Below, in pieces: positions 8,388 to 17,430 of a stretch of DNA of 64,000 bases (the first letter of the stretch is position 1; every line of letters starts with the position of its first letter). The stretch is from the NCBI RefSeq assembly GCF_945605565.1, contig NZ_OX216966.1, forward strand, positions 728,501-792,500, given 5' to 3'. A program made the position numbers and the translations under genes. The DNA is from Paenibacillus dendritiformis (GTDB lineage Bacteria; Bacillota; Bacilli; Paenibacillales; Paenibacillaceae). The notes beneath the pieces were generated by a model, which was not told the origin of the DNA, ran no database searches, and was given only the letters and a program-made list of their open reading frames with translations.

Positions 8388-9422
8388 CTAATGAGCAGCT
8401 TGATTGGCCAGCCAGCCGGCCAGTTCTTCGGTCTGGGCCAGCACGGCGAGCGGATCGTAGTACCAGGAGCGCTCTTCGGGCCATATGTAGAGTTGGTTCT
8501 TCTTCACCGCCGGAAGATTGCCCCATATCGGATCGGCACGGAAATCATACACCGTCCGCACGTTGGAGGTCATAATGATATAATCGCCCGCATACTGCTC
8601 CAGCACTTCGTCCGATATTTCGGCCCACTGCTTGTCCATAAGTTCCTCCGCGATGCCGGCTGGAGGCTTGCGTCCCAATGCCTGGTACACCGGCTGGCCG
8701 CCGCGCCCGAAGTTATCCCCGTATACCCAGGTCGTCTTGTCCGCATACTCCATGATGGAAAAGGTGGCATCTGGCGGAATGGCGGCATCAACGGCCGCTT
8801 TCGCTGCGGCTATGCGCCGGTCATATGCGTCGAGCCAGGCTTTGGCCTCGGCTTCCTTCCCGAACAGCTTACCGAAATAGGACAGCTCCTCATGTGCATT
8901 TTTCAATTCACCGTAGGGAATGACCACCGTCGGCGCAATCTTGCTGAGCAGCTCGTAGTTCTCGCCGTTGCCGCTAATGATGAGATCCGGCTGGAGAGCG
9001 AGGATATGCTCGGCGGACGGCTTCCCGTATACCCCGGTATCGGCGACTCCGGTCAGCGCTTCCTTGAAATAATAATTCTGTAGCGTCAAGCCGGGCGCTC
9101 CCACAGGGATGATATCGAGAGCAATCAGGCTGCCCAAATATTCCTCGGCTACGATACGCTTCGGGTGAACCGGAATATCAATCTCCCCATTGACGGTTGA
9201 AATGGTCTTCCTTGCTTCCGCTTCCGGCGAAGCCTCGCCATCGCCGGCCGCTGGGGCGCCGGAACTTCCAGCAGCAGTCTGTGCTGCTTCACCGCCGCTC
9301 GAAGCGGCGCCGAAGTTGGCTGACTCTGCGCCTCCGCAGGCAGAGAGAACGGCAGCCATCAGAAGCAGAAGCGCGAAGAAGCAAGTGAGTGGACGCTTAT
9401 TGGATTGGTGATGAGAACACAA
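8388..9422 (-). CDS. Iron-siderophore ABC transporter substrate-binding lipoprotein
   Basis: A TTG at 9422 is 9 bases behind AAGGGGG; the farther upstream in-frame TTG lies in the Fur box. A signal with lipobox LSAC is followed by an Ala/Gly/Ser-rich linker and a FhuD/FepB-type periplasmic-binding fold (HPKRIVAEEY, AEHILALQPDLIISG, AEISDEVLEQYAGDYIIM). It binds ferric siderophores at the outer face of the membrane for an ABC importer. Neither permease nor ATPase is adjacent, so it must use a transporter encoded elsewhere. A Fur box sits just upstream, and the Btr-like regulator is the next gene upstream on the same strand. Confidence 0.92.
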   Translation of the reverse strand: MCSHHQSNKRPLTCFFALLLLMAAVLSACGGAESANFGAASSGGEAAQTAAGSSGAPAAGDGEASPEAEARKTISTVNGEIDIPVHPKRIVAEEYLGSLIALDIIPVGAPGLTLQNYYFKEALTGVADTGVYGKPSAEHILALQPDLIISGNGENYELLSKIAPTVVIPYGELKNAHEELSYFGKLFGKEAEAKAWLDAYDRRIAAAKAAVDAAIPPDATFSIMEYADKTTWVYGDNFGRGGQPVYQALGRKPPAGIAEELMDKQWAEISDEVLEQYAGDYIIMTSNVRTVYDFRADPIWGNLPAVKKNQLYIWPEERSWYYDPLAVLAQTEELAGWLANQAAH

Positions 9423-9446
9423 AGTTATATCCCCCTTATGTGACAA

Positions 9447-9461
9447 CGATAATCATTATCA
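9447..9461 (-). promoter_or_regulatory. Fur box upstream of siderophore-binding protein
   Basis: The sequence matches the 7-1-7 Fur consensus TGATAAT-N-ATTATCA in 13 of 14 positions, with a fully palindromic core (GATAATCATTATC). It lies 25 bases before the TTG start, consistent with iron repression. Confidence 0.88.
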
Positions 9462-9501
9462 ATAGTGTCAACAACACTATACATCGAGGGAAGGGGGATG
9501 G

Positions 9502-11148
9502 CTATGCCTTGAAATGATGCCCGGTCATGCATTTTTGTGATGTCAGCGCCCTAAGCAGCTCGCTCAGCTGAGCCTGCGACGAGATCGGATCATAGCCGAA
9601 GAACAATTCCGGCTGGTTCATTACATATACCCGATGATTCCGGACGGAATCCATATCCAGCCATTCTGAGGATTGGAATAAGCGCCGGATGCGCTGACGG
9701 GAACCTGGGGCGGAAGGCAGCGCGACAATGAAAATATAATCGGCCGTAAAGGACGGGATCGATTCGATATCGGCTTCTATATATCCTCGTGTCGCGATGT
9801 CCAGCTCCAGCAGCCGGGAGGGAGGACGGAAGCCGAGATCCTCGTAGAGGATGTGGCATCCTCGTCCGAAGCTGCTGCCGAAGCAGTACGCGGCCTGGGA
9901 ACCGATCTCCCAGACGATCGCGGTTCCCCGGCTGCCCAGCGCCCGATCAAGCAGAAGATTGCCCCTGCCAATCCGTTCATCATAATGGGCCAGCCAGCGC
10001 TCGGCTTGGAGCCTCTTGTCTGCAATGTCGGCGATAAGGCAGAACTGCTCGCGCCAGTTCATCGTCTTGAACGGCAGTCCGAGGACCGGCGCTACCGGAA
10101 GGAGGCTTCCGTTCTCCTCCGCCGTGCTGTAGTTGATGATCACATCCGGCTTCGCGGCGGCGATCGCTTCGCAGTAAGCGGCTCGAGTATGTCCATAAGG
10201 ATTCAGCCTTGGCCCGATAGCCTGGTTGCTTCCGAGCTGCATCTGTTCGAGCCACGAGGAGTAGACGCCCAGCTCGGGCATGACATCGAGCGCCAGCAGG
10301 CTGGCGGTATGGTTGAGGTTCAGCGCGGCAATTCGTCTGCGCTTCCGTTGATAGGCGGTGGGGGATATCCCGACCGCCTGTTTGAATTTGCGGCTCAAAT
10401 AAAAGCTGTCCTTGTAGCCTACCTCCTGGGCCAGCGTGGTCAAATCCGGCGCACCGGTCAAGAGGCGGCGTTGGGCGCTGCGAATTCGAAGCAGGGTCAG
10501 ATGGGCATTGAAGGTTCGTCCGGTACGCTTGCGGAACGTGCGTGAAAAATGCTCCGGGCTGACATGGGCCAGCGCAGCCATATGCTCCCGCGTCAGGTCG
10601 TCGCTGTAGCGGCTCTCCATATAATGCAGGGCTTGCTCCACCCAGTCGCTGGCCGGCTCCAGCCGACTCTCCAATTCGCTGTACAGCTCTGCGAGCAGCT
10701 CGATGAACAGCTGTTGAGCCCGCAATGGCTTGTCTGGCTGAGGCTCTCGCCAGGCACGTTCCAACTCGCACGCCAATTGGATGACTTTGGCTGGACAACG
10801 GTGCAGCGGCACCGGGTGCTTCAAGCCGTTCGCAGCGGAACCGCCGGCGGTCAAGCCGCGGTAATCGATCAAGATTCCCCGCAGCGGAGAATCCGGGTTC
10901 GGCTGCAGCTCCAGCGAGGGCCCGGCGTCGCACAGCACCGCGCTTCCCCGGGACAGCTCATGCTGAACCCCGTTGATGCGGAGCATTCCGTTCCCGCCGC
11001 TTACGATGAGGATGCGGAATAGCGGTGCTGCTGCCTCCAGGGCATCGTCCCCAGTTGGTTCGCCCCATTCGGTTACGCGAACAGGAATATAGAAGGAGTC
11101 AAGGGCTAGTGTCAACCCAATGCGAGCAGAGGGGGATTTTTGCATCAT
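9502..11148 (-). CDS. Btr-like AraC regulator fused to siderophore-binding domain
   Basis: The 548-residue protein starts at an ATG behind GGAG. Order of domains: N-terminal cupin-like region (1-120), AraC DNA-binding domain (about 168-270; DLTREHMAALAHVSPEHFSRTF and DLTTLAQEVGYKDSFYLSRKF), then a FepB/FhuD-type substrate-binding domain (about 275-530; LLALDVMPELGVYSSW, AIAAAKPDVIINY). This is the architecture of B. subtilis Btr, which senses ferric bacillibactin directly and activates its uptake genes. Here the likely target is the binding protein 80 bases downstream. A Fur box lies upstream. Confidence 0.92.
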   Translation of the reverse strand: MMQKSPSARIGLTLALDSFYIPVRVTEWGEPTGDDALEAAAPLFRILIVSGGNGMLRINGVQHELSRGSAVLCDAGPSLELQPNPDSPLRGILIDYRGLTAGGSAANGLKHPVPLHRCPAKVIQLACELERAWREPQPDKPLRAQQLFIELLAELYSELESRLEPASDWVEQALHYMESRYSDDLTREHMAALAHVSPEHFSRTFRKRTGRTFNAHLTLLRIRSAQRRLLTGAPDLTTLAQEVGYKDSFYLSRKFKQAVGISPTAYQRKRRRIAALNLNHTASLLALDVMPELGVYSSWLEQMQLGSNQAIGPRLNPYGHTRAAYCEAIAAAKPDVIINYSTAEENGSLLPVAPVLGLPFKTMNWREQFCLIADIADKRLQAERWLAHYDERIGRGNLLLDRALGSRGTAIVWEIGSQAAYCFGSSFGRGCHILYEDLGFRPPSRLLELDIATRGYIEADIESIPSFTADYIFIVALPSAPGSRQRIRRLFQSSEWLDMDSVRNHRVYVMNQPELFFGYDPISSQAQLSELLRALTSQKCMTGHHFKA

Positions 11149-11164
11149 GCTCTCTCCTGATTAT

Positions 11165-11179
11165 TGATAATCATTCTCA
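11165..11179 (-). promoter_or_regulatory. Fur box upstream of Btr-like regulator
   Basis: TGATAAT-C-ATTCTCA matches the 7-1-7 Fur consensus in 13 of 14 positions. It ends about 16 bases before the start codon, overlapping the expected promoter, so both the regulator and the binding protein appear iron-controlled. Confidence 0.85.
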
Positions 11180-11397
11180 TTGTGTATTATACCAGATGCT
11201 TCGATTGCTTGGCGAGGCGCTCTGAGCAAGTTGCTTTCCCCCATTGGATCACCCATGCCATGCATGTGGGGTGGCTCAGTCGGACTGCCTCCCATACGGT
11301 GAGTCTTGCGAATATCTGCAATTTGTGATAAAAGGTCTATAACACATAAAACCAGTCGCTAGTGGCAGCAAGACTACGGTAAAGGAGCGATCGAACG

Positions 11398-11736
11398 ATG
11401 GAATGGAAAGAGATTACGACAGCTGACGAGTGGGCAGACCTGTTGGAACAATCGGCGGAGCGCGGGGTTGTCGTGCTGAAGCATAGCACCACTTGTCCCG
11501 TAAGCTCGAATGCGCTGAACGAGTACGAGCAGTATTTGCAGGGCAATCCGAACCGCGATATCGATTATGTTCTCGTCAAGGTGATCGAGTCCCGCCCCGT
11601 CTCCAATCAGATTGCCGAGGATCTCGATGTGAAGCATGAGTCGCCGCAAATCATTTATGTCAAAGACAAGCAAAAATACTGGACGGCCTCCCATTGGGCG
11701 GTAACGACCGAGCATATGGCGGCGGTATTGGATTAA
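11398..11736 (+). CDS. ytxJ: Bacilliredoxin-like protein YtxJ (BrxC)
   Basis: ATG follows AAAGGAG. The 112-residue thioredoxin-fold protein has its single active cysteine at residue 33 in STTCPVSSNAL, followed by a DVKHESPQIIYVKD segment containing the cis-proline. YtxJ/BrxC is a monothiol bacilliredoxin of bacillithiol-using Firmicutes that removes bacillithiol from oxidised proteins; that role is from the family. It is a single-gene unit ending in a terminator. Confidence 0.9.
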   Translation: MEWKEITTADEWADLLEQSAERGVVVLKHSTTCPVSSNALNEYEQYLQGNPNRDIDYVLVKVIESRPVSNQIAEDLDVKHESPQIIYVKDKQKYWTASHWAVTTEHMAAVLD

Positions 11737-11751
11737 AGCGGCCATGAAAAA

Positions 11752-11790
11752 AAATGGAGCCCGTTCCGGATGACCGGGCGGGCTTCTTGT
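11752..11790. terminator. Bidirectional intrinsic terminator
   Basis: An imperfect GC-rich hairpin (GCCCGTTCCGG with CCGGGCGGGC) sits between ytxJ and a convergent lipoprotein gene. It has TTCTTGTC on the plus side and a run of eight T on the minus side. Confidence 0.7.
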
Positions 11791-11822
11791 CTATCATGGG
11801 TGAACACGAACCATGCCGCAAC

Positions 11823-12419
11823 CTAGTACTTTTTCTCGAATAGAACTTCTCCATTGTCGGAGACGGCTGTAACCGAAGCGGGATAACCTTCCATACCTAT
11901 TGCGATTTCTGTATAGATGGTTTGATTTGCTCCTACCTTAATTCCAGAAACCTCTCCATTAGGATAGCTAATATAGATTGTATTGACACGATGATCATTG
12001 ATGCTTCCCGTTACGATATGAATTCTTTTTTTTATGTTGTCAGATATCGTTTCGCTAACCATATTATATATGCTAATCGGGTCATGATTCGTTAGCTTCG
12101 TTCCATCCAGAAAGCCTAGCTCATAGTTATCATCGGGCATTTTTTCAGCATACATAACAGCATGCCAGTTCACACTGTCTTTTTCAAAAAGAAAGGTCAC
12201 AAACCAGGATTTCTCCAAGACATTCACATCTACGACGCGAAAATTTTCTACATTACTTCCATATTTCGTATTTGTGGATGTTGTCAAAAGCTCTTCTAAG
12301 CTATCCTCTAGTACATGTATGCTCTTCTCTTCCGTTTCTTTTTCCCTGTTATCAGTACAGCCAGCAATCATACTCACAAGAAAAGCGAAAAGAACAATGA
12401 TGATTTTAAACTTTTTCAT
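11823..12419 (-). CDS. Putative lipoprotein of unknown function
   Basis: The 198-residue product starts MKKFKIIIVLFAFLVSMIAGC, a clear lipoprotein signal with lipobox MIAGC. The mature part is charged and soluble with no domain I recognise; strands near YELGFLDGTKL and a C-terminal VTAVSDNGEVLFEKKY suggest a small beta-rich fold. It is noticeably more AT-rich than its neighbours, which hints at transfer. Confidence 0.75.
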   Translation of the reverse strand: MKKFKIIIVLFAFLVSMIAGCTDNREKETEEKSIHVLEDSLEELLTTSTNTKYGSNVENFRVVDVNVLEKSWFVTFLFEKDSVNWHAVMYAEKMPDDNYELGFLDGTKLTNHDPISIYNMVSETISDNIKKRIHIVTGSINDHRVNTIYISYPNGEVSGIKVGANQTIYTEIAIGMEGYPASVTAVSDNGEVLFEKKY

Positions 12420-12630
12420 CGTACATCACCTTTGATTTACTATTTAACCCATTTCTTACGTCGTGGCGGCATTTTTAATATTTATATGTATGAGAACCAG
12501 CCGAAAAAAAACCTTGCTCCTAAAGAAATCTGGGGGAGTCGCCGATGATATTCAAGGAAGGGAAATTGTGGATGATCATTCCATCCTAGTATAGCACTCG
12601 TATAGAGAGAAAGAGGGTAAAAGAGAAACG

Positions 12631-13737
12631 ATGAAATGGCAGTGGCACAAGATCGCAATGGCAGTAGTCATCGGGTCCATGCTGGTCACCGGATGTGGCA
12701 ACGGTAGCGGGTCACAGAACAGCTCGGACAGCAAGCAGGAAGGAGCCGATAGTACGTCCTCTCAACCCACCGCGGAGAAATCCGCGCCGAAGAAGAAAAC
12801 GTTCACCAGCCTCGACGGCACGATGCAATTGACCTTGCCAAGCACCTGGAGACAGGATGATGAGATCAACAATATCGTGCCCTTTGCTGCCTACCATAGG
12901 AGCCAGAGCAGGTTGGCCGTCGCGAGCAAGGTGCCGAAGGCTGATTTGGAGGACGCGGCGACGTTGGACGATATTATCGAGTGGATAATCACGAACTTCG
13001 ATGATGTGAAGATAGATGAGATGGAAGTTATTGAAATCCGGGATGCCACCGTTGGGCCTGACGCAGCCAAGCAGCTGGAATTCCGCGGCCTCGCCAAAAA
13101 CGGCACGAAAAAGAAAAACCGTTATCTCGTTACAGCCTTGGAGAAGGGGGACTATTTCTACCAGATCACATTCTGGACGGAAGACATCAAGTTCGACAAA
13201 TATAAGGAGGAATTTGAACAGGCCACACAGACATTCAAGGTGCTGAAAGCGAGCGATTCGGAAGCGGCGGCCACAGCCCCGGCAAAGCCGAAAGTGTTCA
13301 AAAGCGCCGACAGCCGGATGGAGCTGACGCTGACGGCCAATTGGTTGGCGTACCCGTTAAACGAAGATGCCGAGATATCCGCCTTCTATCCTGCGGGCAA
13401 TGAATTCGTCATCGTCGTCTCTGACGCGCGCGAGGAGATGGGAGATATCCAGACCCTCGAAGACTACTATGACCTGCTGTATGAGCGGAGCTATAGCGAG
13501 CTTGCGCCAGAGGGGTCTGTCGAGCCGAAGAGCGTGGCAATCAACGGCTTGCCTGCATTGCAGTTCGAGATCCAATGGGTCTCAGAGGACAAAACTAAAA
13601 TCGCGATGCTCATTACGCTGATCGAATCGCCGGAGCAGTTCACGCAGGTGGTTTTCTGGACAATTCAGTCGAAAATCGAGCAGAAGCGCGAGCGCTTCAT
13701 CGAGGCCGCGGCTTCCTATAAGGAGCACGCCCAGTAA
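12631..13737 (+). CDS. Lipoprotein with two PsbP/DcrB-like repeats, copy 1
   Basis: The 368-residue product has signal MLVTGC and a Gln/Ser-rich linker, then two homologous domains: residues about 55-200 (TFTSLDGTMQLTLPSTWRQ ... FKVLK) and 225-365 (VFKSADSRMELTLTANWLA ... AAASYKEHA). Both open with F-x-S-x-D-x-x-M-x-L-T-L-x-x-x-W and close with a F-x-x-A-x-x-x-x-K pattern. The pattern resembles the PsbP/DcrB-like fold. The role is unknown; it should sit on the outer face of the membrane. The next gene is a tandem copy. Confidence 0.8.
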   Translation: MKWQWHKIAMAVVIGSMLVTGCGNGSGSQNSSDSKQEGADSTSSQPTAEKSAPKKKTFTSLDGTMQLTLPSTWRQDDEINNIVPFAAYHRSQSRLAVASKVPKADLEDAATLDDIIEWIITNFDDVKIDEMEVIEIRDATVGPDAAKQLEFRGLAKNGTKKKNRYLVTALEKGDYFYQITFWTEDIKFDKYKEEFEQATQTFKVLKASDSEAAATAPAKPKVFKSADSRMELTLTANWLAYPLNEDAEISAFYPAGNEFVIVVSDAREEMGDIQTLEDYYDLLYERSYSELAPEGSVEPKSVAINGLPALQFEIQWVSEDKTKIAMLITLIESPEQFTQVVFWTIQSKIEQKRERFIEAAASYKEHAQ

Positions 13738-13942
13738 TCCATACATGATGACAGTTACGAACATCAAGGCTGGGAGTTCCCGTGAGGAGAGACCTGGTCT
13801 TCTTGCTTCTGATGCCTCGGTGGAGATTTCCCCCCGTTCCCGGTGGCTGGGTGAACTCCTGGCCCGATGTTCGTGCCAAGGTCCTAGTTATTTGTGGGTA
13901 TGCGTTCGCTAGAGAGACAGAAAGAAGGGTAAAAGGGAAACG

Positions 13943-14998
13943 ATGAGTAGACAATGGTATAAGGCCGCAGCGGCGGTCATGATCGCGGCCGTGCTGGCGG
14001 CCGGATGCGGCGGCGGCTCGCAGAACGAGGCGGAGACATCTGCGCCAAAGGGCACAACATTCACCAGCCTCGATGGCAACATGCAGCTGACCTTGCCGGA
14101 CAGCTGGAGGCAGGATGAGGAGTCCAGTCAAAGGGCGCGGATCGCCGCTAACCACAAGAGCAAGGACAGGTTCGTCATCGTAAAGAGGACGGCGAAGGCC
14201 GATCTGGAAGACGGGACAACCGTGGATGATATCGTTAATCGGACCATCAACATCTTCGATACGATTACAATGGATGATATGGAAATGCTCGAGATCCGGG
14301 ATGTCACCGTCGGCTCTGACGCAGCCAAGCAGATCGAAGTCCGCGGCATTGACAAAAATGCTACGAAGGAAAAACTCCGTTTCCTTGTTACGACATTGGA
14401 GAAGGGGGATTATTTCTACCAACTCGTATTCTGTGCGAAGGAATACAAGTTCGACAGATATAAAGATGAATTCGAGAAAGGCATTCAGTCGTTCAAGGCT
14501 ATCTCACCAAGCGCCGCTGAGGCAGAAGCCAGCGATCCGGAAAAACCGAGCGTGTTCCAGAGCGCCGATAAGAGGATGGAGCTGACGCTTACGTCCAACT
14601 GGATGGTATATCCAATGAATCCGGATGCTGAGATCTCCGCTTACTATCCTGCGGAGAAGGAATTCGTCATCGTCATCCCGGACGCACGCGAGGAGATGGG
14701 GGAGATAGAGACGCTCGAAGATTACTATGACCTGGTGTACGAGCTTAACTTTAGCGAGTTCATGCCGGGAGGGCCAGTAGAAGAGCCAAGAAACGTGGAA
14801 ATTAACGGCCTGTCAGCCCTGCAGTTCGAGATTCAGGGCGTCTCGGAGGACAAAGAAAAAATCGCGATGCTCATTACGCTGATTGAATCGCCGCAGCAGT
14901 TCACACAGGCGATCTTCTGGACAACCCAGTCGAACATCGAGAAGAAGCGCGAGAGCTTCATCGAGGCCGCGGCTTCCTATAAGGAGCATGATTCCTAA
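13943..14998 (+). CDS. Lipoprotein with two PsbP/DcrB-like repeats, copy 2
   Basis: A close paralog of the preceding gene: 351 residues, lipobox VLAAGC, the same two-domain layout (TFTSLDGNMQLTLPDSWRQ and VFQSADKRMELTLTSNWM) and nearly identical ends (FIEAAASYKEH). The upstream leader, including a GAGAGA...GGTAAAAG-GAAACG segment before ATG, is also duplicated, and a terminator-like hairpin relic after copy 1 resembles the one after copy 2. The linker after the signal is shorter. It arose by tandem duplication; both copies appear intact. Confidence 0.8.
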   Translation: MSRQWYKAAAAVMIAAVLAAGCGGGSQNEAETSAPKGTTFTSLDGNMQLTLPDSWRQDEESSQRARIAANHKSKDRFVIVKRTAKADLEDGTTVDDIVNRTINIFDTITMDDMEMLEIRDVTVGSDAAKQIEVRGIDKNATKEKLRFLVTTLEKGDYFYQLVFCAKEYKFDRYKDEFEKGIQSFKAISPSAAEAEASDPEKPSVFQSADKRMELTLTSNWMVYPMNPDAEISAYYPAEKEFVIVIPDAREEMGEIETLEDYYDLVYELNFSEFMPGGPVEEPRNVEINGLSALQFEIQGVSEDKEKIAMLITLIESPQQFTQAIFWTTQSNIEKKRESFIEAAASYKEHDS

Positions 14999-15030
14999 CA
15001 GCTGCCTGTAAGAGTGCCAGCGAATCGGTT

Positions 15031-15062
15031 GGCCGGGTTTCTCCGTGAGGAGATTCCCGGCC
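15031..15062. terminator. Terminator between convergent genes
   Basis: A 14-bp imperfect stem (GGCCGGGTTTCTCC with GGAGATTCCCGGCC, two mismatches) and GTGA loop between the second lipoprotein and the minus-strand hydrolase. A weak T tract follows on the plus side. Confidence 0.6.
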
Positions 15063-15081
15063 TTCATGCATCAACATTTCC

Positions 15082-15879
15082 CTATGTCTCATCCAAAAAA
15101 TCCATCACGATACTCGTAAATTCAGCCGGCGACTCCAAATGCGGATAATGGCCGCAGTTGTCCATTTTGACGAGGCGTGCACCTTCGATTCGGTCATATA
15201 GAATATGGCATACCCGTTTATTGAACGGCAGATCGAACTCGGCCTCGATAATGAGCGTCGGGGTGCGAATCTCTTCCAGGCGGCGAATCGCATGCGGGAG
15301 AAGCGGCCGGTGAAGGGAGGGCTTGCTGCGGTAGAATCCAGCGTTGCCGATGTACAGCCGTTTGAACTGCTGCTTCCGGCTTTCCTCGCGCGGCACCAAG
15401 TAGCTCCAGAATTTTTTGTTCATAAAAATTTCCCCAGCCGCTTCGATGCCCAGCCGCCGGACCCGCAAAAAATCCATCAGGCCTTCCCAAGTCAGGCGGA
15501 ACGGATAGGATGCGCCATGAACGGATGGCCCGACGAGAATCAGCTTATTGACGCGGTCCGGATATTGCAGCGTGAAGTCGATGGCCGCCGCGCCTCCGAA
15601 CGAAGAGGCGACGATATGGGCGGAGAATACCCCGCAATAGTCTAGTACGGCTCGAATGTCCTCATAATACGAGAACGGCCCGGTTGGTTCATCGCTCATG
15701 CCGTAGCCGCGCTGGTCATAGCGAATAACCTTGTACTGTGCCGCGAACGCTTCCGTGTGGTCATCCCAGACGGACAGATTGCTGTAGCCGCCGTGCAGCA
15801 GCAGGACGGGCTCTCCTTCCCCTTCAACGCCAAGACGAAAAGCAACCCCATCGATGACACGCTGGTCAGCAAGTCTCAT
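15082..15879 (-). CDS. Alpha/beta hydrolase
   Basis: ATG at 15879 behind GGAGGGG; the longer frame has no ribosome site. The 265-residue soluble enzyme has the oxyanion motif LLHGGYSN, the YDQRGYGMSD block, nucleophile region VASSFGGAAA (Ser in S-x-F-G-G, a slightly unusual nucleophile elbow), acid in IIEAEFDLPF and catalytic His in NCGHYPHLE. The family contains esterases, lactonases and C-C hydrolases; the substrate cannot be read from the sequence. A single-gene unit. Confidence 0.9.
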   Translation of the reverse strand: MRLADQRVIDGVAFRLGVEGEGEPVLLLHGGYSNLSVWDDHTEAFAAQYKVIRYDQRGYGMSDEPTGPFSYYEDIRAVLDYCGVFSAHIVASSFGGAAAIDFTLQYPDRVNKLILVGPSVHGASYPFRLTWEGLMDFLRVRRLGIEAAGEIFMNKKFWSYLVPREESRKQQFKRLYIGNAGFYRSKPSLHRPLLPHAIRRLEEIRTPTLIIEAEFDLPFNKRVCHILYDRIEGARLVKMDNCGHYPHLESPAEFTSIVMDFLDET

Positions 15880-16117
15880 TGATTTTCCCCTCCTTCTCTT
15901 CATGCGAGCATCTGCGTAACGTTCCCTCGTACCCTTGCCATCCCGCCCTAGTGGAGCGCCGAGAACACCTTTCACCAGCAGATTATAATAGGGGTAAACG
16001 CCACGGCAAACAAATTTTTCAAAATCGCGAATGTCTGTGGAGCTCTCTCCCTTCGAGCCGGACAACTATGATACACTAGCAGTAACAAAACGAGGCTATA
16101 GTAAGGAGAACAAGAGG

Positions 16118-16912
16118 ATGAAGCTGATTTCGTGGAACGTCAACGGTCTGCGGGCCTGCGTCAATAAAGGGTTTATCGATTATTTCAAGGCAAGCGATGC
16201 CGATATTTTTTGCGTGCAGGAGACGAAGCTGCAGGAGGGGCAGATCTGCCTGGAGCTGGGCGAGTCGTACCGGCAGTATTGGAATTATGCGGAGAAAAAA
16301 GGGTACTCCGGCACCGCCGTCTTTACGAGAATCGAGCCTCTCTCGGTACGCTACGGCATGGAGGAGGACAGAGAACCGGAGGGACGGATGATTACGCTGG
16401 AATTCGAGTCCTTCTATCTCGTTACGGTGTATACGCCCAACGCGAAGCGCGATCTGTCCCGGCTGGAATACCGGCTGGAGTGGGAGGAGCGCTTCCGCCG
16501 CTACTTGCAGGAGCTGGATGCCCGCAAGCCGGTTATCGTGTGCGGCGATTTGAACGTGGCTCATCAGGAGATGGATCTGAAGAATGCGAAGTCGAACCAT
16601 GGCAACTCCGGCTTCACTCCGGAAGAGCGGGACAAGATGACCCGGCTGCTGGATGCCGGATTTACCGATACGTTCCGGCATCGCTATCCGGACCGTACGG
16701 ACGCTTATACATGGTGGTCGTTCATGCCGAAGGTACGGGAACGGAATATTGGCTGGCGGATTGATTATTTCCTTGTCTCCGCCCGCTTGAAGGAATATAT
16801 CAAGGATGCGGAGATTGATGCGGCTATTACCGGCAGCGATCACTGCCCCGTCATTCTGGAGATGGAGGATCTCCCGGTGGAGTCGCCGAAGCGAGGCGAA
16901 CATAATTCTTGA
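16118..16912 (+). CDS. exoA: Exodeoxyribonuclease III
   Basis: ATG at 16118 follows AAGGAG; the frame upstream is non-coding. The 264-residue protein has the exonuclease III/AP endonuclease order: LISWNVNGLRA at the N-terminus, QETKLQ (metal-binding Glu), VYTPNA, CGDLNVAHQEMDLKN (catalytic Asp/Asn), then a C-terminal SDHCPVILE with the catalytic Asp-His. It cleaves at abasic sites and trims 3' ends in base excision repair. It is monocistronic with its own terminator. Confidence 0.97.
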   Translation: MKLISWNVNGLRACVNKGFIDYFKASDADIFCVQETKLQEGQICLELGESYRQYWNYAEKKGYSGTAVFTRIEPLSVRYGMEEDREPEGRMITLEFESFYLVTVYTPNAKRDLSRLEYRLEWEERFRRYLQELDARKPVIVCGDLNVAHQEMDLKNAKSNHGNSGFTPEERDKMTRLLDAGFTDTFRHRYPDRTDAYTWWSFMPKVRERNIGWRIDYFLVSARLKEYIKDAEIDAAITGSDHCPVILEMEDLPVESPKRGEHNS

Positions 16913-16925
16913 TGATACAGATGTG

Positions 16926-16952
16926 CCGCAGCTTGAAAGCTGCGGTTTTTTT
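16926..16952 (+). terminator. Terminator of exoA
   Basis: An 8-bp stem (CCGCAGCT/AGCTGCGG) with a 4-base loop and seven T, 14 bases after the stop codon. Confidence 0.9.
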
Positions 16953-17040
16953 CATGCTGGTGTGATTGCGATGCTGCCGCTGTTCTGTGGAGTATGTCGA
17001 GCAGCCGTATTCGGTATGCGGATCACGAGCCTCGCATTAT

Positions 17041-17190
17041 CTGCGACTCGATTCCTGCGAATTTACAGCAATTTCTCGCTTTGGCTGGCGCATGCGATAG
17101 AATTCCTGCACAACGGCAGCTTTCATCCGTCAGTCTTACAATTTGAACAGAAATGGCCCAAAATTGATGTCGATTTGCAGGCTTCTCTTC
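17041..17190 (-). repeat. Diverged copy of the dispersed CTGCA-type repeat
   Basis: Read on the minus strand, this stretch parallels the repeat at 26826-27000: CTGCAAATCGACATCAATTTT, then GCC, then a TTGTGCAGGAATTC unit and a AAATTGCTGTAAATTCGCAG unit, in the same order and spacing. It is more diverged than the other two copies and has no flanking terminal repeats. The rest of the 16953-17430 gap shows no gene. Confidence 0.6.
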
Positions 17191-17430
17191 TTCGTTACGA
17201 TGTCGGTAAAAAGCTGCGTTTTTGCCGGATTTTTTGACATTTGATCGAAAAGGGCGTGCTCCCGGGCCACACTAGCCGCAACGCCTGCACAAAAAGCCGA
17301 ACAAGGCAGCCTCAATCCAACATACGAACTCCTTTTTGAGCCCTCGGATATCCCGCACGGATTATCAAGAAATCGGCACCGAAATACGGCATAATGACAG
17401 TAGAAAAACGAACAGAGGGTAGAGGATGAG

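Noticed and set aside
9980..10933. 317-residue minus frame overlapping the Btr-like gene
   Set aside because: Another frame of the same strand as a gene with complete domains; composition is not protein-like.
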